The notes under the pieces are model-generated. The model saw only the letters and a program-made list of their open reading frames with translations, searched no databases and was not told the DNA's origin. A program made the translations under genes and the position numbers. From positions 679,001-743,000 of the forward strand of contig JASPKZ010007555.1 of assembly GCA_030220185.1 (NCBI GenBank): a stretch of 64,000 nt of DNA. Reading direction: 5' to 3'. The stretch is from Diploptera punctata. Lineage: Eukaryota > Arthropoda > Insecta > Blattodea > Blaberidae. Below are positions 1 to 9,899 of the stretch, piece by piece (within the stretch, counting starts at the first letter, position 1; every line of letters begins with the position of its first letter).

Positions 1-1327
1 CAGGACCCTTCAGTTTTGGATATATGCTTCCATTACATGCAAAATTTACCTCTACCATTGTTAACTGTTCAAGAGGTATTCTATTACTGGCAACTGTGGA
101 TAAACTAATTTTGCATATACAGGATTTCAAAACAGGTAAAGCAGTATTCTATTCATACCATGAAGGGAAGCTCGCAAAGGCCCTGATGAAGTTTGTATCA
201 TTCTCAACCTTTTTCTTGAGGAGCATGCCTCTGAAATAAAGAAACTGTCCCGGCCAGAATTGTAAGAATACCATGATTTGATACCTTCTTGCCCTCACAA
301 TGACAGGAAAATCCACAAAAGTTAAAATATATTTCCCCCAAAGGGGTCATTCCTTCAATGACTGCGATATAAATTTTACGGTAGTAAAACACAAAATCTA
401 CACATCATGACCGCATTTATACTCCAGAGGAATATGAGAGCTTTGTAAGTAGTTATTCTCAAAACAACAAGTTTTCCTTGAAGAAAATTCAACATATGGA
501 TATTATCAATTTTCAACAGTGGTGACCAACCTTTTTTAAAAAATGAAGTATTGTCCATACAGAGTATGGGTAAAGGTGTTCCAAAGGAACAAAAACATTG
601 TTTTGCAATAAATAAAGTTTACAAATTTGAGTGATAAGCCTGAAATCGTCATCGGCCGGACTCAGGGAACAAGAATTCATCTTGCTTAAACCAAAGCCCC
701 AGAAATACTGTGAATACCAGATGCGAAAACACAACCTGCCTACATCAGCAAAGTACCAATCAACTACAAGAAAATGGATGATGTAAAAACTGATATTCAT
801 CGACATTTTTATGATGATTTATTCAAATGGCCGACAACTACAGTTGAAATAGTAGATAAAGTCAAAGATGTAGGATGATTAGGACTTTTTGGTATACTTT
901 TTTAGTCACTTCCAAGTAATAAAACATAGTAAAATTAATACAATATTATTCCATGAATGTAGTTCTCTCATAATCAACTTTTTCAATGAAATGCGTTTTA
1001 TTTATGAAAATTTTCTTTGTTCATTTTGAAAAGGGGTCATCTCGGGAAAATTCTTAGATTTCTGAGAAAACGAACAAGTAAGTCATGTAAATCGTTGAGT
1101 AAATGTGAATGGGCATGAAAATTATTCAGTAGCAGTTTCAGATTCAATGCTTTACTCTGGAAAAGATGAATCAGTTTTTTCCCTCTCCTGTAAAATTTGA
1201 TCAACTGTAGGTGATCCCTTTTCGAAATGACTTATTCAAATGTTATTCAAATGTAGAAATATTAAATTATTTTTAAAACTTTTTTACATTTTATAAAAAT
1301 TATTACACCTTTTTTAATCAACTCAAT
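1..1327. other. No recognisable gene; one faint coding remnant
   Basis: No open frame here resembles a protein I know. Around 720-880 on the plus strand about 45 codons read without a stop (through 'YKKMDDVKTDIHRHFYDDL'), which could be the decayed end of a transposase or another gene, but I cannot assign it. The rest is AT-rich non-coding sequence. Confidence 0.4.
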
Positions 1328-1396
1328 GAATATTTATTAATTAAATAAAAATAAAACTTAGTTTTATTTGATTTTCATATTTATTAAGATATAATT

Positions 1397-1440
1397 CAGT
1401 GACAGCTCTTTCGGTACACTGTACCTTCTTCAGACATGTT
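1397..1440 (-). ncRNA. Hammerhead ribozyme-like motif, left PLE arm
   Basis: On the minus strand: CTGAAGA, a 5-bp stem II (GGTAC/GTACC), GAAA, then GAGCTGTC. This is the conserved hammerhead core order with a GUC cleavage triplet. Stem I is weak (about four pairs with a bulge). The first stem III base (G) does not pair with its partner, unlike the right arm. Confidence 0.5.
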
Positions 1441-1536
1441 AACAAATTATGAATTGTGTTATTATAGTAAATATCAACTGATCTAAACAACAATACAACA
1501 ATAATTTATTTAAATTTTTAGATTTAACAAAGGTGA

Positions 1537-1809
1537 TTAATTCAAATCAAGTTGAGAATTTAACAGTTTATTACTACTTTTCAATTTATTTATTTCTACA
1601 GCCTCCAAAAGGTCCAATATCTTACCCTTATCACAAACATGTAAAATTTCAAAATTTGGATCGAAACAATGATTAAACTGGAATAGGTGGTTAGCATATT
1701 TTGAATATTCTAAATTTCTGTTATATGCTCTCACGTGTTCCTTTATACGAGAGATAAAACGTCTACCAGTTTGTCCTATATAGACATAGTCACATGTGCC
1801 ACACTTCAA
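1537..1809 (-). pseudogene. PLE GIY-YIG endonuclease domain, left arm
   Basis: The frame contains a CGTC zinc-knuckle-like pair followed by VYIGQTGRRF, matching the 'YIG' half of GIY-YIG nucleases; the preceding codons supply the 'GVY' half. In Penelope-like elements this domain nicks the target for target-primed reverse transcription. It lies downstream (3') of the RT fragment at 2099-2530 on the same strand, separated by stops and frameshifts, so the reading frame is broken. The C-terminal region is rich in Lys and Asn and ends at a stop near 1537. Confidence 0.75.
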
Positions 1810-2098
1810 TTTATATACACCTGGTAATTTTTATTTTTTTATTTTGGTTTTATTGTTTTTTATTGTATTTTGTAAAGTTTTATTAGTTTTAAATGCCACA
1901 TTAATGTTCAACTTTTTAAAGTGTCTAGATATTTTATTGGAAAGTGGGCCTAAGTGTAACATTATGACATATTTCTTTATGTTTTCCTTGGGTAAAGGAA
2001 AAACTTTGTTGATTGCTTTTTGTAATCAATTTTCTTAATTAAATATTCTATAATTTTAGGGCTGTAGTTATTATTAATAGCTAATTGTTTAATAATAT

Positions 2099-2530
2099 TC
2101 AATTCATTATTATATTCCAGGGTGAAAGAGGGACATTTAAAAGTCTATGAATGTAACTATTAAAGGCTGCCATTTTATGAGTATATGGGTGAAGAGAAGA
2201 ACTATGGATAGTGGTATCAGTATGAGATGGTTTGTGAAAGATACCAAACTCAAACTTATTATCAATGTGTTTTATTGATAAATCCAAGAAATTTATACTA
2301 TTATTTGTTTCTAATTCCATTGTGAAATTAATACTTTTGTGTATGTTATTAATACAATTTAAAAAGGAATTCAATTGTCTTTTGGTTCCTATGAAGCCTG
2401 CTATGACATCATCTATACAACGATACCAAAATAGAACATTTTTAGCTAATACATTTTTATGTATGGTTTGTTCTAAGTCATCCATAAAAATATCTGCCAA
2501 AAGAGGGCTCAATGGATCACCCATAATCAA
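2099..2530 (-). pseudogene. PLE reverse transcriptase fragment, left arm
   Basis: This is the C-terminal half of an RT palm and thumb. MGDPLSPLLADIFM corresponds to RT motif 4/B and YRCIDDVI to the catalytic Y-x-DD motif with both aspartates kept. Later segments (INFLDLSIKH, the HTDTTIHSSSLHP stretch) match the thumb region of Penelope RTs. The 5' part of the gene, including the first catalytic aspartate, is missing because the arm is truncated at the palindrome centre. It is not functional alone. Confidence 0.8.
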
Positions 2531-2536
2531 ACCATC

Positions 2537-3043
2537 TTGTACATAGTTAAAGATGGTTTGATTATGGGTGATCCATTGAGCCCTCTTTTGGCAGATATTT
2601 TTATGGATGACTTAGAACAAACCATACATAAAAATGTATTAGCTAAAAATGTTCTATTTTGGTATCGTTGTATAGATGATGTCATAGCAGGCTTCATAGG
2701 AACTAAAAGACAATTGAATTCCTTTTTAAATTGTATTAATAACATACACAAAAGTATTAATTTCACAATGGAATTATAAACAAATAATAGTATAAATTTC
2801 TTGGATTTATCAATAAAACACATTGATAATAAGTTTGAGTTTGGTATCTTTCACAAACCATCTCATACTGATACCACTGTCCATAGTTCTTCTCTTCACC
2901 CATATACTCATAAGATGGCAGCCTTTAATAGTTACATTCATAGACTTTTAAATATCCCTCTTTTACCCTTGGAATATAATAATGAATTGAATATTATTAA
3001 ACAATTAGCTATTAATAATAACTACAACCCTAAAATTATATAA
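2537..3043 (+). pseudogene. PLE reverse transcriptase fragment, right arm
   Basis: This is the mirror copy of the 2099-2530 fragment. It keeps MGDPLSPLLADIFMDD and the YRCIDDVI catalytic motif. A nonsense codon after 'FTMEL' near 2777 breaks the frame; homologous sequence resumes at about 2801 and continues to 3043. It is dead as a protein gene. Confidence 0.8.
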
Positions 3044-3276
3044 TATTTAATTAAGAAAATTCATTACAAAAAAGCAATCAACAAAGTTTTTCCTTTACCC
3101 AAGGAAAACAAAGAAATATGTCATAATGTTACACTTAGGCCCACTTTCCAATAAAATATCTAAACACTTAAAAAAGTTGAACGTTAATGTGGCATTTAAA
3201 ACTAATAAAACTTTACAAAATATAATAAAAAAACAATAAAACCAAAATAAAAAAAAAATTATCAGGTGTATATAAA

Positions 3277-3501
3277 TTGAAGTGCGGCACATGTGACAAT
3301 GTCTATATAGGACAAACTGGTAGACATTTTATCTCTCGTATAAAGGAACACGTGAGAGCATATAACAGAAATTTAGAATATTCAAAATATGCTAACCACC
3401 TATTCCAATTTAATCATTGTTTCGATCCAAATTTTGAAATTTTACATGTTTGTGATAAGGGTAAGAAGTTGGACCTTTTGGAGGCTGTAAAAAATAAATA
3501 A
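3277..3501 (+). pseudogene. PLE GIY-YIG endonuclease domain, right arm
   Basis: Mirror copy of 1537-1809: CGTCDNVYIGQTGRHF, the RIKEHVRAYNRN helix, then a stop after VKNK where the left arm continues to read on. The upstream codons (GVYKLK at about 3265) supply the first half of the GIY-YIG motif. The Lys/Asn-rich tail seen in the left arm lies past the stop, so the right copy is additionally truncated. Confidence 0.75.
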
Positions 3502-3647
3502 ATTGAAAAGTAGCAATAAACTGTTAAATTCTCAACTTGATTTGAATGAATCGCCTTTGTTAAATTAAAAAATTTAAATAAATTATTGTTGTATTGTTGC
3601 TTAGATCAGTTGATATGTACTATAATAACACAATTCATAATTTGTTA

Positions 3648-3692
3648 ACATGTTTGATGAAGGTACAGTGTACCGAAACAGCTGTCACTGAA
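3648..3692 (+). ncRNA. Hammerhead ribozyme-like motif, right PLE arm
   Basis: TTGATGA, stem II GGTAC/GTACC, GAAA, CAGCTG, then the cleavage triplet GTC. Stem III can form the minimal C-G/A-U pairing. The first core base is U where C is expected, which should weaken activity. It sits in the same 3' tail position as the left-arm motif. Confidence 0.5.
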
Positions 3693-3783
3693 TTATATCT
3701 TAATAAATATGAAAATCAAATACAACTAAGTTTTATTTTTATTTAATTAATAAATATGGATTTTCATCAAGTAAATATGAACT

Positions 3784-3829
3784 CCGGCCATGAACCTACG
3801 GGTTCGATAGTGCCAGTGAGTAAGTAAAT
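3784..3829 (+). mobile_element. RTE LINE 3' tail remnant
   Basis: About 45 bp match the 3' end shared by all RTE copies in the window: CCATGAACCTACGGGTTCGA, then the stop codon, then GTGAGTAAGTAA. The 11-bp sequence ATCAACTCAAT occurs just after it (3830-3840) and again at 1317-1327, on the far side of the PLE pair. The pair plus this tail may therefore be a single insertion. Confidence 0.7.
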
Positions 3830-3840
3830 ATCAACTCAAT

Positions 3841-4558
3841 TGATTATTCAGTGAATATTGTTTAAAAAAATCAGAGTGATATAAATAAATAATATCCAAA
3901 TATTGTGAAACTTGTCATTTTAAAGGTTCTATTCATAAAATTAAAATGTTTAATTTTTTTATTATTGCCATTTCCATTAATTAGTTATTTGAAGTATTTT
4001 CATATAGAGCAATATTAAATATTTTAAAATTATTGCATTATGAGAGTATGTAGCTTTCTAAGAGGTAATATATTGATTGTTCTGTGGTCAGTTATTTGTC
4101 CTTGCACCAGTAATTGGAATTAAAATTCAGACCCTTGTTGATCCAATCCCCTCCTTATCTTCAAATTAGGATTATGGCTTTTTAAAGCAAATGTATGCAG
4201 CAGGATACCATTGAGAAATATCTGAAACATACTCTACTAATCAGCTTAAATTTACTATTTACTATAAATAAGCAATTTTAAGTATTAGTAGTGTTAAAAA
4301 ATAAGCCAGATCAGACTGAATGTCATGTGATCTGAAGAAAGTGACAAAAATATATTGTTTTTAATTATTATTTTAACCATTCTGTGCTTGATAAAATACA
4401 CCTGTGAAATATGTAAATTATTCTTGCTTAGCCATAATTCAGTTAATCTGATTTATTTTTGTCTCTGATAGTGTATGTAGCATTTGATATCAGTTATGCA
4501 TTACTATCATTTTAGGGGTCAGTTCAAAAGTAAATGGACTTCTTTTTATCCAACAAGT
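3841..4558. other. No recognisable feature
   Basis: AT-rich sequence with no open frame of interest, no repeat shared with the rest of the window that I could see, and no RNA gene. Confidence 0.4.
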
Positions 4559-4570
4559 AGATATGGCAAT

Positions 4571-4769
4571 TTATATTTGAAAAGAAAAATATACGCCTAG
4601 ACTGGGGTTTGAACCCAGGACCTTTGACTTTCTATGTCAATGCTCTTCCATCTGAGCAAATTGACATAGAAAGTCAAAGGTCCTGGGTTCAAACCCCAGT
4701 CTAGGCATATATTTTTCTTTTCAAATATAATTTGTCCATCATTAAGGTGTTTAAAAACGAATAATATTA
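4571..4769. mobile_element. Palindromic tRNA-like retroposon with 12-bp TSD
   Basis: Direct repeats AGATATGGCAAT flank the element at 4559-4570 and 4770-4781. Inside, two inverted arms (about 4573-4645 and 4663-4735) each carry a tRNA-like anticodon arm and T arm (CTGGG-TTCAAAC-CCCAG), then GGC and a T run. The single D-arm-like hairpin (GCTC/GAGC) lies at the centre. On the minus strand the left arm reads as D arm, anticodon arm with loop ATAGAAA, then T arm. The 5' acceptor strand is missing. Ends resemble GAAAAGAAAAA / TTTTTCTTTTC. Confidence 0.7.
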
Positions 4770-5532
4770 AGATATGGCAATGCTGTGTTAGTGAAACATG
4801 CCTCATGTCATGTTCTTACAGAAATCTGCCTTTTACTCGCTTCTGGTGTATATCAGTCTGTGTTATAGATGTCTGGTTACAAAATTTGCAATAATAACAT
4901 GAAAATGCCTTATTAAACAGCTCCATATTTTTTTCCTGACTTTCTTCCATTTTATTCTGGACTTCTTTAGGAATCTTAAAAAATTATATTGATACAGTGA
5001 CATCCAGACAGCCCAGAAAAAAGTTAATAAAGAAACAGTCTGGAACTCTAAGTTTTTTAATATAACCTATAGCTTGATAAAAATTCTAACAGACATTAAA
5101 TAAGTGTAAACCATTTATACATTGTAGATGTAATGTCTTTCCATATAACTTAAAAGTTAAATCAGTTATGGGGACTGCAGGTCTGGATAACTCTGTGTAA
5201 TTCATTAACCAATATAAGCTCCAAGTGGTAAACAATCAGAATATAACTATGAATAATTAAAATGACAATAAATGATGTTATAAAAATAATTGAATAATTA
5301 ATGAAGAAATTATAAATATAAATTTTTTGGAAACACATATGTTAGATATATTCATTTTCATATTAGTTCATAAATAGCACAGTGTAAATCCCATCTTCAT
5401 GTCTTCTTGATTTAGAAGCATTCTGTTGTTTTGTGAATGAAGTTCACTGCTATGAGGGTGCAGGGATTAAAGAGAGAGAATTTGCTTAGTCTGGGAGTAG
5501 CCTAAGTAGCTCAACGATAGAGCACCAGCTGG

Positions 5533-5756
5533 ATTGAATTTTTATAGAAAAAATCAGTGTGAGGTTTAATTTAAGATTTAAATTAAAATTCTTTATACTC
5601 ACCTCATATCCTGTCTCCTAATTAAACCAGTTTCAAAACCTAGGTGGTTTCATCTTCAGTAATATCTCAACTGATGTTATGTCGATTAAACTGGTTTTGA
5701 AACTGGTTTAATTAGAGGACTGGATATGAAGAGAGGTATAAAAAATTTTAATTTAA
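5533..5756. mobile_element. Small palindromic PLE-end element, 9-bp TSD
   Basis: The insertion is flanked by ACCAGCTGG at 5524-5532 and 5757-5765. The left part begins ATTGAATTTTTATAG and contains GTGTGAGGTTTAA and CACCTCATATCC. The right part ends with GGATATGAAGAGAGGTATA in inverted orientation. The same terminal sequences bound the much larger PLE pair at 25810-27530, so this is a non-coding, tail-only relative. A hammerhead core lies on the minus strand. Confidence 0.75.
5617..5664 (-). ncRNA. Hammerhead ribozyme-like motif in small PLE element
   Basis: Minus strand: CTGAAGA (5653-5659), stem II GAAACC/GGTTTT with one G-U pair, GAAA (5631-5634), CTGG, then cleavage after GTT. Stem I has four pairs (ATTA with TAAT). 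All invariant core bases I can check are present. Confidence 0.55.
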
Positions 5757-6197
5757 ACCAGCTGGTTCAAATTCTAGCTCAGACAGAAATTAATTTCTTT
5801 AGTTGTGTTGGAGATTTAAATATTTAGGCAGGATGATAAGAGTCAAATGAATGATAAAGATCTTCCAATATAAATACAGGTACACAGATTTATTGACAGG
5901 TTATTCAAATGCACCATTCTATAAAATACGAGTATTATAGTTCTACGTAAAACAAAAAATTGATGAAACAAAAAGTAGTATTATATAAATTAAGTAATTA
6001 GTTAAATATGGAATAAGTATAAGCACATACCCTCTTACTCCAATAAGTGTACATCTGTTGATTTTTCAGCAGGAATAGATTAACATTTTCTCCTGAGATC
6101 TTGTTCTCAACTAGGTAAAATTTTATAAAATACATCAAAGGCCTACTAGAAGAACATGTGTTCCATCTTTAGCTTGTAAAACAGTATTTTATAACTT

Positions 6198-6258
6198 AAA
6201 TTTGAAGAGAAACATTTTTCTCTTCAAATTAAATGTATCCTTCAGTGAGAAGTGTTAA
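6198..6258. repeat. Empty hairpin remnant of the tRNA-like retroposon family
   Basis: TTTGAAGAGAAA is followed at once by TTTTTCTCTTCAAA, forming a near-perfect hairpin. It is followed by TTCAGTGAGAAGTGTTAAA, which resembles the 3' extension of the 55255-55894 element. These are the two ends of that family with the tRNA-like interior gone. Confidence 0.5.
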
Positions 6259-7130
6259 ATTAATAATGAAAACATGAGTATTTTATAACAGTGTACCTAG
6301 TTAAGGATGTGGTGTTTCATAATGAATTTTAAAAGTATTGCATTTAATGAGTGTGAATTACATACCATCAAATGGAACTACTTTCTCCTCTAAGTGTTGC
6401 AATAATACAATATAGAGGGAAGTTTCCAAACATTATCAACAGCTTTCACTTATCAATATTTCTTAAGATTCATTGTAATCACAATTGAGGCTATGTATTA
6501 TTTTTTTAAAAAATAAGTTCCTTTTTATACCCGTCTTCCTCAATCAAAATGGATTCCTGTCCAAAAACTTACTTAATTATTCAAAATCATGAAGGCCTTT
6601 CAAACATGTTTCATCTTCGGTATGTTATTTGGTACTTTTGTTGGTGCATATGTTTAATAAAATATATGTAATAAAATATTTGGGGTAATTCCCTCTATTT
6701 GACTCAAAAACTTTTTCATTACTGGACTAATGTAACCCCTCTTGGATCAAAGTAGTCCCATTTTATTGATTTTAAGATCTTATTGATTAATTTTAAAATT
6801 ATTCTTGTAATAAATGTGTCAAATTTTAACTTTTTTATTTAAACATTGAGTACTACAAGATTTAAGCATTGAAGATGATGTGCAATACAGCAATGCTTTG
6901 CTGTCTCTGTTTATTGAATGATGAAAAGATTCAGTTGTGTTATTTTTTAATTGACTCACATATTCAGCAAGAAGTTGAAATTGAAACCGTTAACTTGAAC
7001 ATATTCAAAGTCTAATAAATAAAATTAATGGATATTTGACTCAAATTGTATTGGTATGTACAGTAGAAAGATACTGTCTGTGCTGTATATATGTAACAGA
7101 AATGTGAAGTATCTTGGAGTTAGGTATGGG

Positions 7131-7236
7131 TTTTCACACACAGAATTAAGGGACACTCCAGCAGATTACAAAGTGGACCATCCTATTAGCAACTCTGCAA
7201 GTTCGCAACAAGCATGGCTCATAAATTTAATCAGTT
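7131..7236 (+). other. Possible isolated exon of unknown gene
   Basis: A stretch ends the upstream side with TTTTCACACACAG (acceptor-like) and the downstream side with TCCTGTAAGTAA (donor-like). About 33 codons between them are open (through DTPADYKVDHPISNSASSQQ). No family is recognised. It may be chance, a decayed pseudogene, or an exon of the gene that contains the window. Confidence 0.2.
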
Positions 7237-7635
7237 CCTGTAAGTAAACCAAAAAGAAGTTGCTTTATGTTTTATATTTATATATATTTTAATACAGTTT
7301 GTTCTGTATTTATTTTGTGATTTGTTTTGATTACTGTATTATAATTTGCAAATTATTAAATATTATGATTACAGTTTCTAGTTGTTGTGCACATCTGCCT
7401 GAAATCCTGAATTTTGCACAATAAATTTTCATATCTAAGACTTTCAATTTTTTACATAACCCATTAAAGAAAGTAATATGAGTGCAGTAAATGCATTTTG
7501 ATAGTAGTATTCTTATTTCATACATAATATTTATGTGCTATTGAGGTGAACAATATTGATTTTGGAAGGATGAACTTAAGACAAACAGGTAAAACAATGG
7601 TTAAGAAGAGAACATTGTTAATATATATACTACTG

Positions 7636-8954
7636 CAGTCATTAAGTTCTGGGACTTTACGCCTGGAGGATAGGCACCCACAAGAAACTGGATGTCTCAC
7701 AAGATGCCAATAACTCGGCGTACACTTAAACAGAACCACACCCTCCCTCAAAATAGTTGCCATTGGCCATTATGTACGTTTGCCAACGTTGGTATAGCTG
7801 CTGGAAGCACCGCTGATAGATGTTGGCAGGAAGGTCCCATATGGCTTCTCTTGTGGCAGTCTTGACCTCTACAGAAGAATGAAATATACACCCATGTAGG
7901 ATTGCTTTCATGTGAGGAAAGAGAAAAAAAAATTGCATGGTGCAAGATCAGGTGAGTATGCAAGGGTATGGCAAAACTGTCACCTGTTGCCTTGCAAGTT
8001 CCTCTTGGACAAGGACAGAACTATGTGTGGGGGGTGTTGTCGTGTAGCCAATTCTTTGTATGCCAAAGCTGAGGTCGCTTAAAGCGTATTGAATCGCATA
8101 AATGACCAAGGATCTCTTTGTAGCGGGTTTTGTTTGCAGTTGCACCTTCTGATATGAATTCCATGTGAACAATTCCATTTGAAACAAAAAAACAGTTCAA
8201 GCATCACCTTGCCTTTTGACCTGTCTTGTCACAGTTTTTTCTGTCGTGGTGATAATGGCGTTTTTCAGATGGCAGATTGTTGTTTCAGTTACGGATCATA
8301 AAGGAAACACCATGTTTTGTCTCCAGTTTTTATCCAGTTGAGAAACGTCGGATCATCGTCAGCACTACTGATAAAGTCACCACAATTCGTCATGCGGTCA
8401 TCACGTTGGTCTTGTGACAGCATTTGTGAAACACTGTGATGGGTAACACGAGACATGTTCAGGTCATGAGACAGAATTTTGTAGCAAGTACCATGGCTGA
8501 CCCCTGCCGCTGCTGCCAGATTGTCTACTGATTGGGAGTGGTTAGTACACACCAACATTACAACTTCTTGGATCTTGCATTTAGTTTGAATTATTTGTGG
8601 CCGACCAGTATGCACATCATCTTCCAATCTATATCTTCCTTGCAAAAAAATGTCGGTGCCACCTAAACACAACACTGTGACTCAATGTGTGCTCACCATA
8701 AACTTACTGCATCATTTGAAACATTTCGGCAGTCGTCTTGCCTAATTTCTGTCACAACTTGATGTTGCTCTAACTATGATATCTCAAGTTCCGACATGTG
8801 CATTCAAACAACTAGTTCTGCTTGCAGTGCATGCACTCAACTGTCTCTTGCTGGGACAAGAGACTAACTGACAAGGTACCATACCACGGCGCCACCTATG
8901 TGCTATAGTGCATCACAGCGCCACTATGCGCTCAGTCTCAAAACTTATTGACTG
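7636..8954 (-). mobile_element. Degenerate mariner element
   Basis: Imperfect terminal inverted repeats begin CAGTCATTAAGTTCTGGGAC (left) and, reversed, CAGTCAATAAGTTTTGAGAC (right). The length of about 1.3 kb is typical of full-size mariner. Minus-strand frames read as mariner transposase in order: helix-turn-helix and linker region, then the first catalytic region (WIKTGDKTWCFLYDP, normally G-D-E-T-W), then a degraded second region near 8040-7950, then the C terminus. The frames are interrupted by several shifts, so it is inactive. Confidence 0.75.
8289..8675 (-). pseudogene. Mariner transposase fragment (N-terminal and first catalytic region)
   Basis: The 128-codon frame contains GRPQIIQTKCKIQEVVMLV, the helix region SVDNLAAAAGVSHGTCYKIL, QMLSQDQRDDRM, then the first catalytic block WIKTGDKTWCFLYDP. 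This matches the order in mariner/SETMAR-type transposases. The catalytic Asp is present, but the following Glu of the usual GDETW is Lys. The frame breaks after YDP and homologous sequence continues in another frame toward 7740. Confidence 0.7.
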
Positions 8955-9121
8955 TACCACATATTACTGTTATGTGCTTGTTACAAATTAAACCAATGGA
9001 ACTCCAAATTTCCTGAAATTCAGAAAATGAACATCAAAGTTTATACCTTATATAAAACGTAGGTTATCGGTAAAAAAAAAAAGCTTACTTTGTTGAATTA
9101 ATAATGAATCATGGCATTATA

Positions 9122-9890
9122 CAGGGTGTCCACAAAGTCCTGCTACTAAAACAATGTTACTTAGCTCGTAATCTATTTGAGATAGAGACATGCGGTTTTT
9201 TGCAATGTATTCTTCATCTCTCAAAGTTTAGTTTACATTTGTTGCAGATTGTGATTTAAACGACAATGACGACACCACAGGGAAATACCCAATGTGTATG
9301 GTGGTATGTTGAGTCTGGTAAATCACCAGTAACTGTTCAGCAAAATTTCCGCCGGCAATATGGAAGAGATCCTCCATCCAAATAATCCATAATTAGATGG
9401 ACAGAGCAACTGGCAGTGCCACGGAGTGGATGACCAGGTGTGAGCCAAGAAACTATCGACAATGTGCAACTTGCATTTAAACTCAGACCTCAAAAATTGG
9501 TTCGTCGTGCTTCACGGGAACTGCATTTACCAAAATCAACCATTCATAAAGTCCTCCATAAACGGCTACATCTTCAGGCCTAAAAAGTGCAAATTACGCA
9601 AGCGTTGCTGCCAACTGACTTCCCTTGGCGTGCTGAATGCAATTGATGAAGACATTGAGTACCTACAGAGGGCGATATTCTCTTTCTTTGTGTTTGGACA
9701 TGTTAACTGCCAGAACATATTGATGTGGGGGTACTGGTGATTTAACAGACTCAGCACACCACCATACACATTAGGGGCATTGAGCGGCCAAAGCCTGCAA
9801 ATGTGCTTTTAGCGCAGCATACCATTCAGCGGGCAATAAAGTTCTCTAGCGGACTTGCAGCTATTGCAGTGAAGTAAAAGTAGGCTGCAG
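9122..9890 (+). mobile_element. Mariner-like element copy, DUF4817-type transposase, left unit
   Basis: It starts at a TA with CAGGGTGTCCACAAAGTCCT. Plus-strand codons from about 9267 read MTTPQGN..., VWWYVESGKSPVTVQQNFRR, then TIDNVQLAFKLRPQ and STIHKVLHKRLHLQA. This is the N-terminal helix-turn-helix block common in a family of mariner-related elements of insects. Stops and shifts break the frame. No catalytic core is recognisable downstream, so it is internally deleted. A shorter inverted copy lies at 12170-12411. Confidence 0.65.
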
Positions 9891-9899
9891 ACAGAAAAA

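Larger units (their letters stand above)
1330..3757. mobile_element. Head-to-head inverted pair of Penelope-like elements (group B)
   Basis: Two arms of about 1.2 kb are near-exact reverse complements and meet at about 2535-2545. The left arm reads on the minus strand and the right arm on the plus strand, so both 3' ends face outward and both 5' ends are truncated at the centre. Each arm encodes the end of a reverse transcriptase, then a GIY-YIG endonuclease domain, then a 3' tail with a hammerhead-like motif. RT plus GIY-YIG is the diagnostic Penelope-like layout. The arms differ by scattered substitutions and separate stops, so they have drifted since formation. Neither arm is a complete element. 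Confidence 0.85.
5508..5790 (+). repeat. tRNA-like SINE sequence split by an insertion
   Basis: The left half (GCCTAAGTAGCTCAACGATA, GAGC) has a tRNA acceptor strand and D arm. The right half (GCTGGTTCAAATTCTAGCT) has a T arm with a good B box. The two halves are separated by a 224-bp insertion with a duplicated ACCAGCTGG. Without the insertion the anticodon arm would be missing or very short, so this is a tRNA-derived repeat rather than a working tRNA gene. Confidence 0.55.
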
